Source: Phaeobacter sp. B1627 (GTDB lineage Bacteria > Pseudomonadota > Alphaproteobacteria > Rhodobacterales > Rhodobacteraceae). Taken from it: a stretch of DNA of 64,000 bases. Position numbers and translations under genes: made by a program. Below the pieces are notes generated by a model, which was given only the letters and a program-made list of their open reading frames with translations, searched no databases and was not told where the DNA came from. Location: NCBI RefSeq assembly GCF_006265095.1, contig NZ_VCNK01000016.1, forward strand, positions 1-64,000, in the 5' to 3' direction. Positions 26,681 to 35,985 of this stretch are shown here, in pieces (the first letter of the stretch is position 1; every line of letters begins with the position of its first letter).

Positions 26681-27349
26681 TCAGGACAATAGTTTTGTCG
26701 TGATCACGTGCGTTCTGATGCCTGGCGGGCGCGGCCGATCAGATCCTCCCACGCGGCGGGGAAGTGGATGGGCTTTTGCATAGAGCCTTGCGTGCTCAAG
26801 ACGGGTGCGCGTCAGGCTGGGGAATTGCTCAAGGATATACTCGTCAGGTTCACCTTTCGAGAGGTCGGCTATTTCATAAACCCCAATTCTGGTTCCCCGT
26901 ATCACTGGTAAGCCGCCACGAATTCCTGGATCAGAGATCACCTCAGCCTCAGCGGCGGCCAGGGCGGCCATCCTGGATACGGCTTGTGAGATCGACAACG
27001 GAAGGTCAATGCGCAACGCTTCGATCTCGAAGATCTCGTTAGGCGCTCTCCCTTGCAAAATCCTGCCGATTTGTTGGATCATCCGACGCCGCATCTGGCT
27101 GCTCAGAAGCGGACCGGTGGTCACGTCGAAATACGCCATTGGACATGCTGCAGGCTTCATCATGGGCCACGCATCTGGTGTTGAGGTGCTCCGGGACCGG
27201 TGAAACGGCGACTTTGGCAGGGTGCCATTTTTGACCAGCCGGATCATGGTTCTGCGTGATACCCCGATGATTGCCGCGAACTCATCGACCCCAAGCGGGC
27301 GGAGGATAGATTTGGGCAGGTCAGAGAAAGTTAGATAATCCGACGACAT
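26681..27349 (-). CDS. HTH plus DUF433 protein (antitoxin-like), partner toxin not seen
   Basis: The protein is 222 aa. The N-terminus holds an excisionase/MerR-type HTH (EFAAIIGVSRRTMIRLVKNG). The C-terminus has a DUF433 domain: DPGIRGGLPVIRGTRIGVYE, then LEQFPSLTRTRLEHAR. DUF433 proteins are commonly encoded beside a PIN-like toxin (DUF5615), usually downstream. The sequence downstream to 26400 holds no such frame. ATG 27349 has ggaagg 7 nt upstream. The last 30 residues (after KAHPLPRR) look unrelated and may be read-through after a break that removed the toxin. Confidence 0.7.
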   Translation of the reverse strand: MSSDYLTFSDLPKSILRPLGVDEFAAIIGVSRRTMIRLVKNGTLPKSPFHRSRSTSTPDAWPMMKPAACPMAYFDVTTGPLLSSQMRRRMIQQIGRILQGRAPNEIFEIEALRIDLPLSISQAVSRMAALAAAEAEVISDPGIRGGLPVIRGTRIGVYEIADLSKGEPDEYILEQFPSLTRTRLEHARLYAKAHPLPRRVGGSDRPRPPGIRTHVITTKLLS

Positions 27350-27645
27350 GATGTAGCCTTCCGAGCCGGTGCAATAAATGTACATTTCAAGTGGTTGGTC
27401 AGCAATTGGGATGCACCGGGTTGAGGGTGACCAAGGGGCGTGAGAGAGCTAAGGAACCGCTACAAAGCCGTAAGTAAATATGTTTGCCCCCGGGGTGGCA
27501 ATGAATGGCGCAAACCTTTGCAAGCCCCGTTGGGAATTGTCGATGCTGACGTCTCGACGGTGGCATGTATGCTTTTGTCAGAGATTATCGGTGATTGCTT
27601 TCTTCATGCATTTCGCTGCAGCCACCCCGACAAGCTTGTGGAACC

Positions 27646-29925
27646 CTATATGGTCACAACGCGGCTTTCACGCCAATCGCGTATACGGGCGACGTGTGCT
27701 TGGGCCGACTGAGCCAACATGAATGTTTGCTGCTGCATAGTCCGCTCAAGGGTTTCTTCGGCCACCAGCATCGCGATCAGGGGATCGTCACCGCGAGCAT
27801 AATCCCCGAATGCCCTCAGGCAGCGCCACAGGAAATGCGCGGATTCCAAAACCTGCTTGTTCTCCCCTTCAAGGGCACTCTCGAAACTGCGTGGCAGGGG
27901 AAAGTGCGCATTCTTCAGACGCGTTCCAACCCGGGGCATTGGGCCGAGAGGCAGAGCTGGCAGGAGCCCGGCTTCCTCTATTTCAGGGAGGGCGCGCAGG
28001 GCATCGAAATTTGCGACGGCACGGGTCCATTTTCGGCGTAGATCCGGACGCAACGACCGCTCATGAACCCAGGCCCATTCACGATCAAGTTGCCATGGTT
28101 GCAGATCGTTTGTCATCGCGACCTCCATCAGGACATCAACCGGGTTATCGGCCCTCGGAATTCCGGCTTTGACAATCTTCGACTGAAGGGTCTTCCAGCC
28201 GAGCGGCCACGGTTTTCCGATCTGGTCGGCCAAGCGCAGCAGTTCAGGCTGGTAGACCGCCATTTCTTTCGGATGGACGGCAAGCGTGCTTTCGACAAGC
28301 TCTTGCCAGCGGATACTTTCAATGTCCCCCGTGAATAGGGACTTGTCAGGGGCAAGACGATATAGGGCACGTACTGCGACAATCCTCGTCCTGACACCGT
28401 GCGCGCTGTATCCTGTTGCTTTTGCGTGGGCCGTCAAATTCGACACAATGCAATCAGGTAGTTCGCCCTCCGTCCTCACAATGTCGGTTACCGCATCGGG
28501 GAGAAGGCCTGGTATGGTGTCCCGCAATCCGTCCAGCGAACGCAGTCCCGCGATAGTTTTCGTGGCCGTACCATCCTGTCTGGCTTGCAATACCAAGCGT
28601 CGTGCAGCTTTGACGTCGATGTCTTCAGGTTGGATGACGGGTTCGGCTCTCTCCGCCAGCTTCGCCAGACAGGACAAGTCTTTCATGTTCTCACCCCGTA
28701 TACCCATATCCTTGGCTCTCGAAAGAAGCATGTCCCATGGCGGCAACCGGTCGGTGTGACGCAGGAAACACCTCAAAACTGACCCGTAGTTTCCCAAAGT
28801 GCTGTCGAGGATATGTGGGCACTGCTTGCGGACTATGCTCATCGCATCATCGAGTGCGATCCGGTTGTTCAAGGCAATGCCGCCTTTGATCAGGTGGCGT
28901 AGCACTCGCCGGACGTTTTCAATTTGCTTACGATCTTTGGAGCGTTCTATGGCATAGGTGAGAACTTCGTTCTCCAGTTGATCTGGCAGAGGGTCCGGCT
29001 GTTTGTCTGTCTTTCTTGTCTTAGGGGCGGCGGGTGTTTCGTAGCGCTTGGGGCGTCTTATCCGGTCAGCGGTGACGTCATCGGGAACAAACGCGGGGTC
29101 CGCATGGCGCAAAAGAGAAAGCAGAGATCGCAGATATAAATCCGCAGTGGATGCAGAGGCATGTTCGCCTGCCGTTACATGATATTGCGTTGCGTCCATG
29201 ATGGTCACCGACCAACCGGGGCAAGGACCTTCTTCGCTAAACAATCCGAAATCCACGGCAAGTTCAAAGGCGCGCCGGGCGTGTCGGGCATGACCTACGG
29301 GAAGCCGCCCGAGTACTTCTGCAAAACATGCGGGCAATTCCACCCGCAGCTTGTCACCGTCACGATAGGCAGGCATCGGGCCAATTTTTTCCTGACTAAG
29401 AAACGCCGCCGACACAATGCGCGGGTCATCCCGGAGCCCATCCATCGTCGCGAGGGAATTACGGAAGGCGCTCCTCTTTGTCCCGCGGAGATCGCGATCA
29501 GCCTCCAATGCCATCTCCCGCGTCAAGTCGCGTAGCGCCACGCCTGGCAAAACCTCTTGGAGCAACGTCCTGTTTATTTTTGGCAGCTTACGGTCCCGGG
29601 AAAGTTGGTTCAGCAGGGGGTAAGGATCATCGGGCCAAGCTCCTGCAAGCAGTGTGTGCCTCCGAATGCTATTGCGACAGCGTCCGTAGATGGCAGGATC
29701 GCCAAATGCCGTTGCGAGAGCTTCCTCGGGTTCGAAGGGAAACGCGACCGAGAACGTTTGCTCGGACTCAAGAACACTCGGGTCGTGGAAAGTCTCGGTC
29801 CCCAAGGCTGCGTGGGACAGGTCGAGAAAGGCAAGTATCGAGGAGCTGCGGGGCGAAGGCACGCTGCCTGTTTTTATCCGGAGCTGCAGATCAGCAAGGC
29901 TCATAGAAGTAACTGTATGTGTCAT
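27646..29925 (-). CDS. Large protein of unknown function (759 aa), recombinase-associated type
   Basis: The protein is helical throughout, with no membrane segment and no nucleotide-binding motif. Segments such as TLGNYGSVLRCFLRHTD and GVRTRIVAVRALYRLAP resemble the helical core-binding regions of tyrosine recombinases, but no catalytic R..H-x-x-R..Y set is visible. A basic linker (RRPKRYETPAAPKTRKTDKQ) divides it near residue 300. It is on the same strand as the recombinases at 7.3-11.5 kb and could be a non-catalytic partner separated from them by cargo. ATG 29925 is used; 29904 is possible. Positions 27350-27645 hold no gene. Confidence 0.6.
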   Translation of the reverse strand: MTHTVTSMSLADLQLRIKTGSVPSPRSSSILAFLDLSHAALGTETFHDPSVLESEQTFSVAFPFEPEEALATAFGDPAIYGRCRNSIRRHTLLAGAWPDDPYPLLNQLSRDRKLPKINRTLLQEVLPGVALRDLTREMALEADRDLRGTKRSAFRNSLATMDGLRDDPRIVSAAFLSQEKIGPMPAYRDGDKLRVELPACFAEVLGRLPVGHARHARRAFELAVDFGLFSEEGPCPGWSVTIMDATQYHVTAGEHASASTADLYLRSLLSLLRHADPAFVPDDVTADRIRRPKRYETPAAPKTRKTDKQPDPLPDQLENEVLTYAIERSKDRKQIENVRRVLRHLIKGGIALNNRIALDDAMSIVRKQCPHILDSTLGNYGSVLRCFLRHTDRLPPWDMLLSRAKDMGIRGENMKDLSCLAKLAERAEPVIQPEDIDVKAARRLVLQARQDGTATKTIAGLRSLDGLRDTIPGLLPDAVTDIVRTEGELPDCIVSNLTAHAKATGYSAHGVRTRIVAVRALYRLAPDKSLFTGDIESIRWQELVESTLAVHPKEMAVYQPELLRLADQIGKPWPLGWKTLQSKIVKAGIPRADNPVDVLMEVAMTNDLQPWQLDREWAWVHERSLRPDLRRKWTRAVANFDALRALPEIEEAGLLPALPLGPMPRVGTRLKNAHFPLPRSFESALEGENKQVLESAHFLWRCLRAFGDYARGDDPLIAMLVAEETLERTMQQQTFMLAQSAQAHVARIRDWRESRVVTI

Positions 29926-30136
29926 GCGAGGGAAATGTGATCGTTTACGAAAGCACAAAAACCATATTCGCCTGCAGCTTGACGCGAAGCGGCATCGCAG
30001 TTCGGGGGAGCTGCCGTCAAATCTATGGGGTGTATTTTGTTACCTAAATTCGGGTTGCTTGGGAGCACGGCGGTGAACTGACTTCTGCGATACATGATGT
30101 TTGCCTTTCTGATTTGACGGTCGCGGCAGGACTGGT

Positions 30137-31046
30137 TCAAGAGCCCGTACCAGCGACGCCGCATAGACGCTTGAACCCTCGATGCCGCGAATGTTGGCCA
30201 TTGATCGCGGTGGCGAAGAACTTTCCTCGAAAATTGCTGTCGAACAACAGACTGTCGCCTACGCTACGACGTGGATCAGGAACAACAGGAACGGCATGAG
30301 ACAAGATTGATCTTCCCTTCCTGCGCTTCGCCGCGGTCAGATCGTCAAGCGGGCTTACCACCGCCGAGATCATGCCTGTGGCGACGCTGGCATGCCGCGC
30401 CGTCGTGGTCAGTTTGGTATGCCCGAGCAGCGCCTGTATGACCCGGATGTCCACGCCACGTTCCAGAAGATGCGTCGCAAACGAATGGCGCAACGTGTGC
30501 AGCGTGACCGGCTTGATGATGCCTGCCGCCCGCGCCGCCTGCTTGAACAGCCGCGAGATCTGACGGGGAGACAGGTGCCTGCCGCAATAGCCGGGGAAAA
30601 TGACCCGCTCAGGCCCCGCCACGCCTGCATCCTGACTAACAGGACGTTCTTTCCACCACTCCCGCAACAGTCCCAGAATATTGGTGGGCAGCATCACATT
30701 GCGATCCTTGCGACCCTTCGCCTGCACGATGCGGATGATGTTTTGTTCCCCGTCGATGTCGCCGACCTTCAGCCGGACGACCTCACTGGCACGCATGCCG
30801 CACCCTTAGGCGAGCGACAGCATCACGCGCGCCTTCAGGCTCGGCGCCATGAGCAGGAGGCGCTTTGCCTCGTCGCGGCTCAGAACCAGCGGCACCTTGA
30901 CGGGCTCCTTGAGGCTGAAAACCTCCGCCACAAGATCATGCCGCCGGAGCGTCACGCGGAGCAGAAACTTCACCCCGGTCATCGTCTGGTTGCGCGTGCA
31001 GATACTCGTCCCACTCTCGATCGTTCAGCCTGAACAACTCCCAAGC
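30137..31046 (-). pseudogene. IS91-associated tyrosine integrase, interrupted
   Basis: The catalytic part is well kept: GMRASEVVRLKVGDID, VTLHTLRHSFATHLLERG and VIQALLGHTKLTTTARHAS. Upstream in the same frame are VTLRRHDLVAEVFSL and SLKARVMLSLA, but an ochre stop at 30806-30808 separates them from the rest. Relatives have Tyr or another residue there, so this is probably a nonsense mutation. The start is cut off by the IS5 remnant at the right, and the C-terminus runs on for about 55 foreign residues. No IS91 transposase is present. Confidence 0.75.
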
Positions 31047-31138
31047 GTCTGAATTTGCGGCCTGATCGCGCCGAAACAGTAGCGGGAAATTGCAGGATTT
31101 CGTATACCGGGTCCTGAAACCTTGCAAATTCCGGAGCT

Positions 31139-32147
31139 GTGATGAAGCCTCATCCCCGCGCTGAAGAGCAGGATGATCTCCTGCGTCCCCGCCTGACCGA
31201 CATGATTGATCTACGCCACGAATTGGCGAAGCTGGAAAAGCTAATCGACTGGGAGTTCTTCGAGACGGAATGGGCCGGTTTCTTTCCTTCCACGACAGGG
31301 CGGCCAGCCACATCGCCGCGCCTCGTCGCGGGGCTGCTGTATCTCCAGCACGCTTGCCGGCTGTCCGACGAGGCTGTGGTCGCCCGTTGGGTTGAGAATC
31401 CGTACTACCAGCATTTCACAGGTGAGGTGTTCTTTCAGCACCGCCCGCCGATCGATCCCTCCTCGCTGACCCGCTGGCGCAAGCGGATCGGAGAGGAAGG
31501 GGCCGAGTGGCTGCTCACCAAGACTATCGAGGCTGGGCGCACCTCCGGTGCCATTGATGACGGCAGCCTGTCGCGCGTCGCGGTGGACACGACGGTGATG
31601 GAGAAGAACATCGCCCACCCGACCGACGCGCGCCTGTACGAGAAGGCCCGTCGTCAGCTTGTCGCCCTCGCGATTGAGGCTGGGATCACGCTGCGCCAGA
31701 ACTACAACCGTCTGGCACCGCGCCTGGCGCTACAGGCCGGTCGCTAAATTCACGCCAGACAATTCAAGCGCATGCGCAAGGCATTGAAAAAACTGAAGGG
31801 CTATACCGGCCGCGTCCTGCGCGACATCCGCCGTCACCTGGATGAGATCCCCGACGGTTCTTTCCGCGAGCGCGCGCTGGACCGGCTCGTGCTGGTCGGG
31901 CGCATGCTGCATCAGGCCCCGAAGAGCAGCGGCAAGATCTACGCTTTGCATGAACCCGAGGTCGACTGCATCTCCAAGGGCAAGGCCCGCAAGCGCTACG
32001 AGTTCGGCACCAAGGTCAGCCTCGCTACAACCATCGACGAAGGCTTCGTTGTCGGCATGCGGGCTCTGCCGGGCAACCCTTACGACGGCCATACCTTGGC
32101 CGAGGCGCTGGAACAGGTGGAAATCCTCACCGGCCAAATGCCCGCGC
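31139..32147 (+). pseudogene. IS5-family transposase with nonsense mutation and missing 3' end
   Basis: The first part, to the stop at 31747, has ATSPRLVAGLLYLQHACRL and the first Asp in RVAVDTTVMEKN. The frame continues beyond the TAA without a shift (IHARQFKRMRKALKKL, then ALHEPEVDCISKGKA and GNPYDGHTLAEALEQVEIL), so a single Tyr-to-stop change interrupts it. Near 32147 it breaks off and IS66 sequence begins, removing the last third with the catalytic Glu. The left IS end probably lies near 31083. Confidence 0.82.
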
Positions 32148-32148
32148 T

Positions 32149-33331
32149 AACGAGCGGCTGGATATCGTGCCTGCGCAGTTGCGGGTGATGGTGACAGTGC
32201 GACCCAAATACGCCTGCCGCACATGCACCGACGGGGTCACGCAAGCCCCGACGCCGCCCTGGCTGATCGAGGGCGGGTTGCCGACCGAAGGGGCCATCGC
32301 CCATGTGCCCCCTCTCGGCGATGCAAAGCATCGCCTGCCGGTCAACGGGTCAGCAAGTATGCGGACCATCTTCCGTTATACCGGCAGTCGCAAATCCTGG
32401 CCCGGTCCGGCCTCGACATCCACCGGTCAACGCTGGCGGATTGGACGGGTGTGGCAAGCTTCCATCTTGGGCCTGTCGTGGACAGACTGGCTGAGCACCT
32501 GAGATCGTCCACGAAGCTCTTCATGGATGACCGGTGCTGGACCCGGGCCAGGGACGCACAAAAACCGGCTATCTCTGGGCCTTGGCGCGCGACGACAGGA
32601 GTTGGGGCGGCGATGACCCGCCCGGCGTGGTCTATTTCTATGCGCCGGGGCGACATGGCGCACATGCCGAAACGTTTCTGACCGGTTTCAACGGGACGCT
32701 GCAGATCGACGGCTACACCGGTTATAACCGGCTGACAAAACCATCCCGCAAGGGAGGTGCCCCCATCACCGTAGCGTATTGCTGGGCCCACGCCCGCCGC
32801 AAACTGAAGGAAGTCTTTGATCGCGACGGGTCCGAGATCGCTGCCGAGGGCCTGCGCCGGATCGCCGGAATCTACGCCATCGAGAAAGAGATCCGCGGCA
32901 CATCCCCCGGCCAACGCCTGCCAGCCCGCCAAGCCCGATCCGCTCCTCTGGTCGCCGCCTTCGGTGATTGGCTTCAGGCGCAATGCCTGCGCATCTCAGC
33001 CAAGTCACGCCTCGGTGAGAAACTGGCCTACATCCACCGCCACTGGGACGGCCTGCAAACCTTCCTGACCGACGGACGCGTCGAGATCGACTCAAACAGC
33101 GTCGAGAACCTCGTGCGCCCGATTGCCCTTAATCGCAAAAACGCATTGTTCGCCGGTCATGACGAAGGTGGTGGCGCGTGGGGCCGCATCGCCTCGCTGA
33201 TCGAGACATGCAAGATCAACGGCGTGGAGCCCTTTGCCTACCTGAAATCTACACTCGAAGCGATAGCGGCAGGTCATCCAACCAACCGCATCGACGACCT
33301 GCTCCCCTGGAACTTCAAGCCGTCAAGCTGA
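32149..33331 (+). pseudogene. IS66-family transposase TnpC, truncated and frameshifted
   Basis: The coding sequence is spread over three frames: RLDIVPAQLRVMVTVRPKY and CRTCTDGVTQAP; then SKYADHLPLYRQSQILARSG; then LDPGQGRTKTGYLWALARDD through VEIDSNSVENLVRPIALNRK. A small insertion carrying a gcgatg/catcgc hairpin lies near 32320-32345, and a shift lies near 32530. The N-terminus is missing because the IS5 remnant abuts it. A right end with gcttac is near 33355-33360, as expected for IS66. Confidence 0.82.
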
Positions 33332-33502
33332 AAGCCACGCGCTGCCCAGACAGCGCTTACGGACGACATGGGTGTCCTATGGTTATTGCGAGCCACGGAG
33401 TTGGATCCATGGCCCTTCCCAGATGAATAAAACATCCAAGAGAAATGTTACCTTTATTCCGCAGGCTACACTGAAAGGTTCAAAGCTGCAGAACTCATTC
33501 AC

Positions 33503-33535
33503 TGTAGCAATTTCCGTAGCAAATGCTGTAGCAAT
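33503..33535 (+). repeat. Right arm-type integrase-binding repeats (putative)
   Basis: Three copies of (t/c)gtagcaa(a/t) start at 33503, 33515 and 33527, 12 bp apart. They match the repeats inside the left end of the island. They lie 73 bp inside the att repeat. Confidence 0.55.
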
Positions 33536-33607
33536 TCTGAGCCCACCCACACCGAAAACCCTTCTATACTCATGTTTTTAAGGGAAATTGAGTATATCCG
33601 CTTCGGA

Positions 33608-33637
33608 TAAATGGTGCCCGGGGGCGGAATCGAACCA
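33608..33637. repeat. tRNA-proximal att site
   Basis: These 30 bases are identical to 866-895 and overlap the last 26 bases of tRNA-Phe, CCA included. The island lies to the left, and the tRNA gene stays intact. Confidence 0.9.
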
Positions 33638-33686
33638 CCGACACGAGGATTTTCAATCCACTGCTCTACCCCTGAGCTACCCGGGC
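33612..33686 (-). tRNA. tRNA-Phe (GAA)
   Basis: The gene is 75 nt with encoded CCA. The acceptor stem GCCCGGG pairs with CCCGGGC. The anticodon loop TTGAAAA gives GAA. The T-arm GGTTCGATTCC is standard. The anticodon stem has one T-T mismatch as read. It is the integration target of the island, whose end replaces the downstream sequence but restores the 3' end. Confidence 0.93.
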
Positions 33687-33767
33687 ACCGGAAGGCTTAT
33701 CGCCTTGGGTGGAGGCCTTCTAGGCGCTGTGCGAAGCAGTGTCCAGAGGCTTTTTGCAAGAAATGCG

Positions 33768-33950
33768 TCAATGTTCTGTGGGTTTGCGTTTTTCGGCGTC
33801 TTCTAAAGCGATTTCAAGGTCTTCCTGATCTTCGCTCGGCAGGGCATAGCCGCCGCTCAACCATTGGGACAGATCAAGATCAGCGCAGCGCTTGGAGCAA
33901 AACGGCCGAAAGGCGTGCAAAGTCTCTTCTCCGCAGATGGGGCAGGTCAT
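33768..33950 (-). CDS. yacG: DNA gyrase inhibitor YacG, zinc protein
   Basis: This 60-aa protein has the family's four-Cys zinc knuckle: CPICGEE and FCSKRCADLDLSQW. The C-terminal tail is acidic. YacG proteins bind zinc and, in E. coli, inhibit DNA gyrase by binding GyrB. The start overlaps the RNase E/G stop by 4 bp, as in many alphaproteobacteria, so it is probably translated from the same transcript as maf and the RNase gene. Confidence 0.9.
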   Translation of the reverse strand: MTCPICGEETLHAFRPFCSKRCADLDLSQWLSGGYALPSEDQEDLEIALEDAEKRKPTEH

Positions 33951-34969
33951 GTGAGTATCTCCGCCAATGGAAGTCGGCTGCGTTTGCGCTGTAATTCGAA
34001 ATGGCCCAACGTCGTCCAGCCGACGAGAATAGTCTCTTCCGGATCGGACTTGAATGCGGCCCGGAGCGCGCTCTCAAAGGGGCGGCGATCTTTCTTGGGC
34101 ATCGGGGCTGCGTCGATGACGATCTGCCCTCCGAGACCCAGGCAGCGCAGGGCGCGGGGGAGGGCGCGCGCGCAGGCCATATTGGCCTTCACACCTGCCG
34201 CCAGAGACGTGTCGCTGCCCGTGTTCACGTCGACAGCGATCAGAGCGCGGGTCGGCTCTATATAGAGATAGGAGCCGGCGCCCAGCGCCACCCGCCCGTT
34301 GCGAATGCTATCCAACGCTTCGAGGACGCCGCCGCGCTCAAAACTGCCAGCGGTCTGGTCGATCTGGGCCGGGTCGGCCCATTCCCGCCATGCCAAAAGA
34401 TGCGGAGCCTCGCCTTCGTGCAGGGTTTCAACCTCAGTGCCGATGTCGTCCAGAACCTGCCGCGCGGCCGTGACCATGGCGGTAATATCGTCGGCAATCG
34501 CCTCCGGATCCGCCCCGGCGCAAGCAGAGCGCAGGATAAGGCCATAGCTCGCATCGCCCATCTCTTCGTGGGCGATCTCCATCAGGCGATCCCGTTCATC
34601 TTCGTCCCGAATGGAGCGGGAAATATTGAGCCCGGGGGCGTCGGGGGTCACGATGGCGTAGCGGCTCTTGAACAACAGCTTCTGCGTCACGGGCACCGCT
34701 TTGCCCGGCTCGGCGTAGCCGGTCACCTGAACCAGCATCAATTGCCCCGGAGCCAATCCCTTGACCTGTCGCAGGAAGGCCGGGCCATCCGGCGTCGTGA
34801 GGAACATTCCCCCTTGCCCCTTGATCGCGCGGTCCGCGCGGGCCCGGTAGATGGTTCCCGGTGTTGGCGCGTCGCCCGCAACGAGAATATCCTCAAGCAG
34901 GCCGTCAACCATGAGCGCAGCAGCCTCGCGTCCGTCGATATGATCCAGCAGGATCTGTGTGCCTTTCAT
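33947..34969 (-). CDS. Ribonuclease E/G family protein
   Basis: This 340-aa protein is shorter than RNase G or E. It keeps the catalytic Asp region, with DVNTGSD as the metal site and the conserved [11 protein letters not shown] stretch, as well as [15 protein letters not shown]. The S1 domain of RNase E is not evident and the zinc-link region is absent. This compact form is common beside maf and yacG in Rhodobacteraceae. It overlaps both neighbours by 4 bp. A role in RNA processing is expected, with the substrate unknown. Confidence 0.87.
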   Translation of the reverse strand: MKGTQILLDHIDGREAAALMVDGLLEDILVAGDAPTPGTIYRARADRAIKGQGGMFLTTPDGPAFLRQVKGLAPGQLMLVQVTGYAEPGKAVPVTQKLLFKSRYAIVTPDAPGLNISRSIRDEDERDRLMEIAHEEMGDASYGLILRSACAGADPEAIADDITAMVTAARQVLDDIGTEVETLHEGEAPHLLAWREWADPAQIDQTAGSFERGGVLEALDSIRNGRVALGAGSYLYIEPTRALIAVDVNTGSDTSLAAGVKANMACARALPRALRCLGLGGQIVIDAAPMPKKDRRPFESALRAAFKSDPEETILVGWTTLGHFELQRKRSRLPLAEILT

Positions 34970-35547
34970 TGGGCCATATCCTTGTAAAGAGGGTATCCTG
35001 CGGCCTGCAGCAGGGATGCAGTTTCCGCCAGTGGCAAGCCGACGATGCCAGTAAAGGAGCCGCTGATCCAGGGTATGAGGGCCCCGGCGGGCCCTTGGAT
35101 CGCGTAGCCACCTGCCTTGCCAATCCAGTCGTCGGTCGCGAGGTAGTGGTTCAGCTCCTGATCCGACAGACGTTTCATCTTGACCATGCTGACAACATCC
35201 CGCTCCCAGAGCTGATCACCCCGGCGGAGCGCGACTGCCGTAATGACGCGATGGCGTCGCCCCGACAGGGCAAGCAGAAACTCTGCGGCTTCGCCAGCGT
35301 CACGGGGTTTGCCCATGATGCGACGCCCCAGGGCAACCGTCGTATCAGCACAGAGCACAAGATCCTGCGGATCGGCCGCGACAGCCATGACTTTGCCACG
35401 GGTGACCCGCGTGCAATAGGGACGCGGTAGTTCGCCTTTTTCGGGGCTCTCATCAATATCCGGGGGGCGGATTTCATCCGGCACGATCCCCAATTGAGCC
35501 AACAGCTCCAGACGCCTGGGGCTACCCGAGCCGAGAATGAAGGCCAT
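34966..35547 (-). CDS. maf: Maf-family nucleoside triphosphate pyrophosphatase
   Basis: This 193-aa protein starts [20 protein letters not shown], the S-x-S-P-R-R substrate loop of Maf proteins. CADTTVALG holds the metal-binding Asp, and [16 protein letters not shown] is the conserved C-terminal loop. Maf enzymes hydrolyse non-canonical or damaged nucleotides and may influence septation. It is the first gene of the maf-RNase-yacG run and lies downstream of infA. Confidence 0.92.
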   Translation of the reverse strand: MAFILGSGSPRRLELLAQLGIVPDEIRPPDIDESPEKGELPRPYCTRVTRGKVMAVAADPQDLVLCADTTVALGRRIMGKPRDAGEAAEFLLALSGRRHRVITAVALRRGDQLWERDVVSMVKMKRLSDQELNHYLATDDWIGKAGGYAIQGPAGALIPWISGSFTGIVGLPLAETASLLQAAGYPLYKDMAQ

Positions 35548-35635
35548 GCCTTAACTCCTGTTGTTTGATTGCTTCGTCATAGCCCTGTCGAGATCGGCAG
35601 AAAAGCCCAGAGCCAGGAACGGCGAAGCCCGATAG

Positions 35636-35663
35636 CAAAAGCCCGGCTCAATTGGGCCGGGCT
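35636..35663 (-). terminator. Terminator after infA
   Basis: On the minus strand agcccggc pairs with gccgggct (35656-35663 with 35640-35647), followed by a T-run (tttt). It lies 22 bp after the infA stop. Confidence 0.8.
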
Positions 35664-35684
35664 CTTTACCGTCTTGAGGGGTGC

Positions 35685-35903
35685 TTACTTGAAGCGGTAG
35701 TTGATCCGACCCTTGGTAAGGTCATAAGGGGTCATTTCTACCTGAACCCGGTCGCCTGCCAGAACACGGATGCGATTCTTTCGCATCTTGCCTGCCGTAT
35801 GCGCGATGATTTCATGGCCGTTTTCCAGCTCGACCCGAAACGTCGCGTTTGGCAGGAGTTCCTTCACGACACCGGGAAATTCGAGCGTATCTTCCTTGGC
35901 CAT
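35685..35903 (-). CDS. infA: Translation initiation factor IF-1
   Basis: The protein is 72 aa, the normal length, and is a single S1-like OB fold ([20 protein letters not shown], then [20 protein letters not shown]). IF-1 binds the ribosomal A site during initiation. It lies alone between terminator-like sequences, upstream of maf on the same strand. Confidence 0.97.
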   Translation of the reverse strand: MAKEDTLEFPGVVKELLPNATFRVELENGHEIIAHTAGKMRKNRIRVLAGDRVQVEMTPYDLTKGRINYRFK

Positions 35904-35985
35904 GTTGTCTCCATATCTGTGTTGCCCGGATAAACCGGGATGTGCGCTTAAATGAGCGCATTTGCCCTGATTTTCAAGGGCGCTT

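Larger units (their letters stand above)
866..33637. mobile_element. tRNA-Phe genomic island (about 32.8 kb)
   Basis: The segment is bounded by a 30-bp perfect direct repeat. The right copy is the 3' end of tRNA-Phe plus four downstream bases; the left copy is a partial tRNA. A tyrosine integrase lies just inside the left repeat and arm-type repeats lie inside both ends. The contents (IS remnants, CBASS, recombinases, copper genes, orphan iterons) differ sharply from the core genes that begin at 33.7 kb. No conjugation genes are visible, so if it moves it probably moves as an integrative, not self-transmissible, element. The island is heavily eroded by IS insertion and deletion, especially in its right third. 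Confidence 0.85.
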
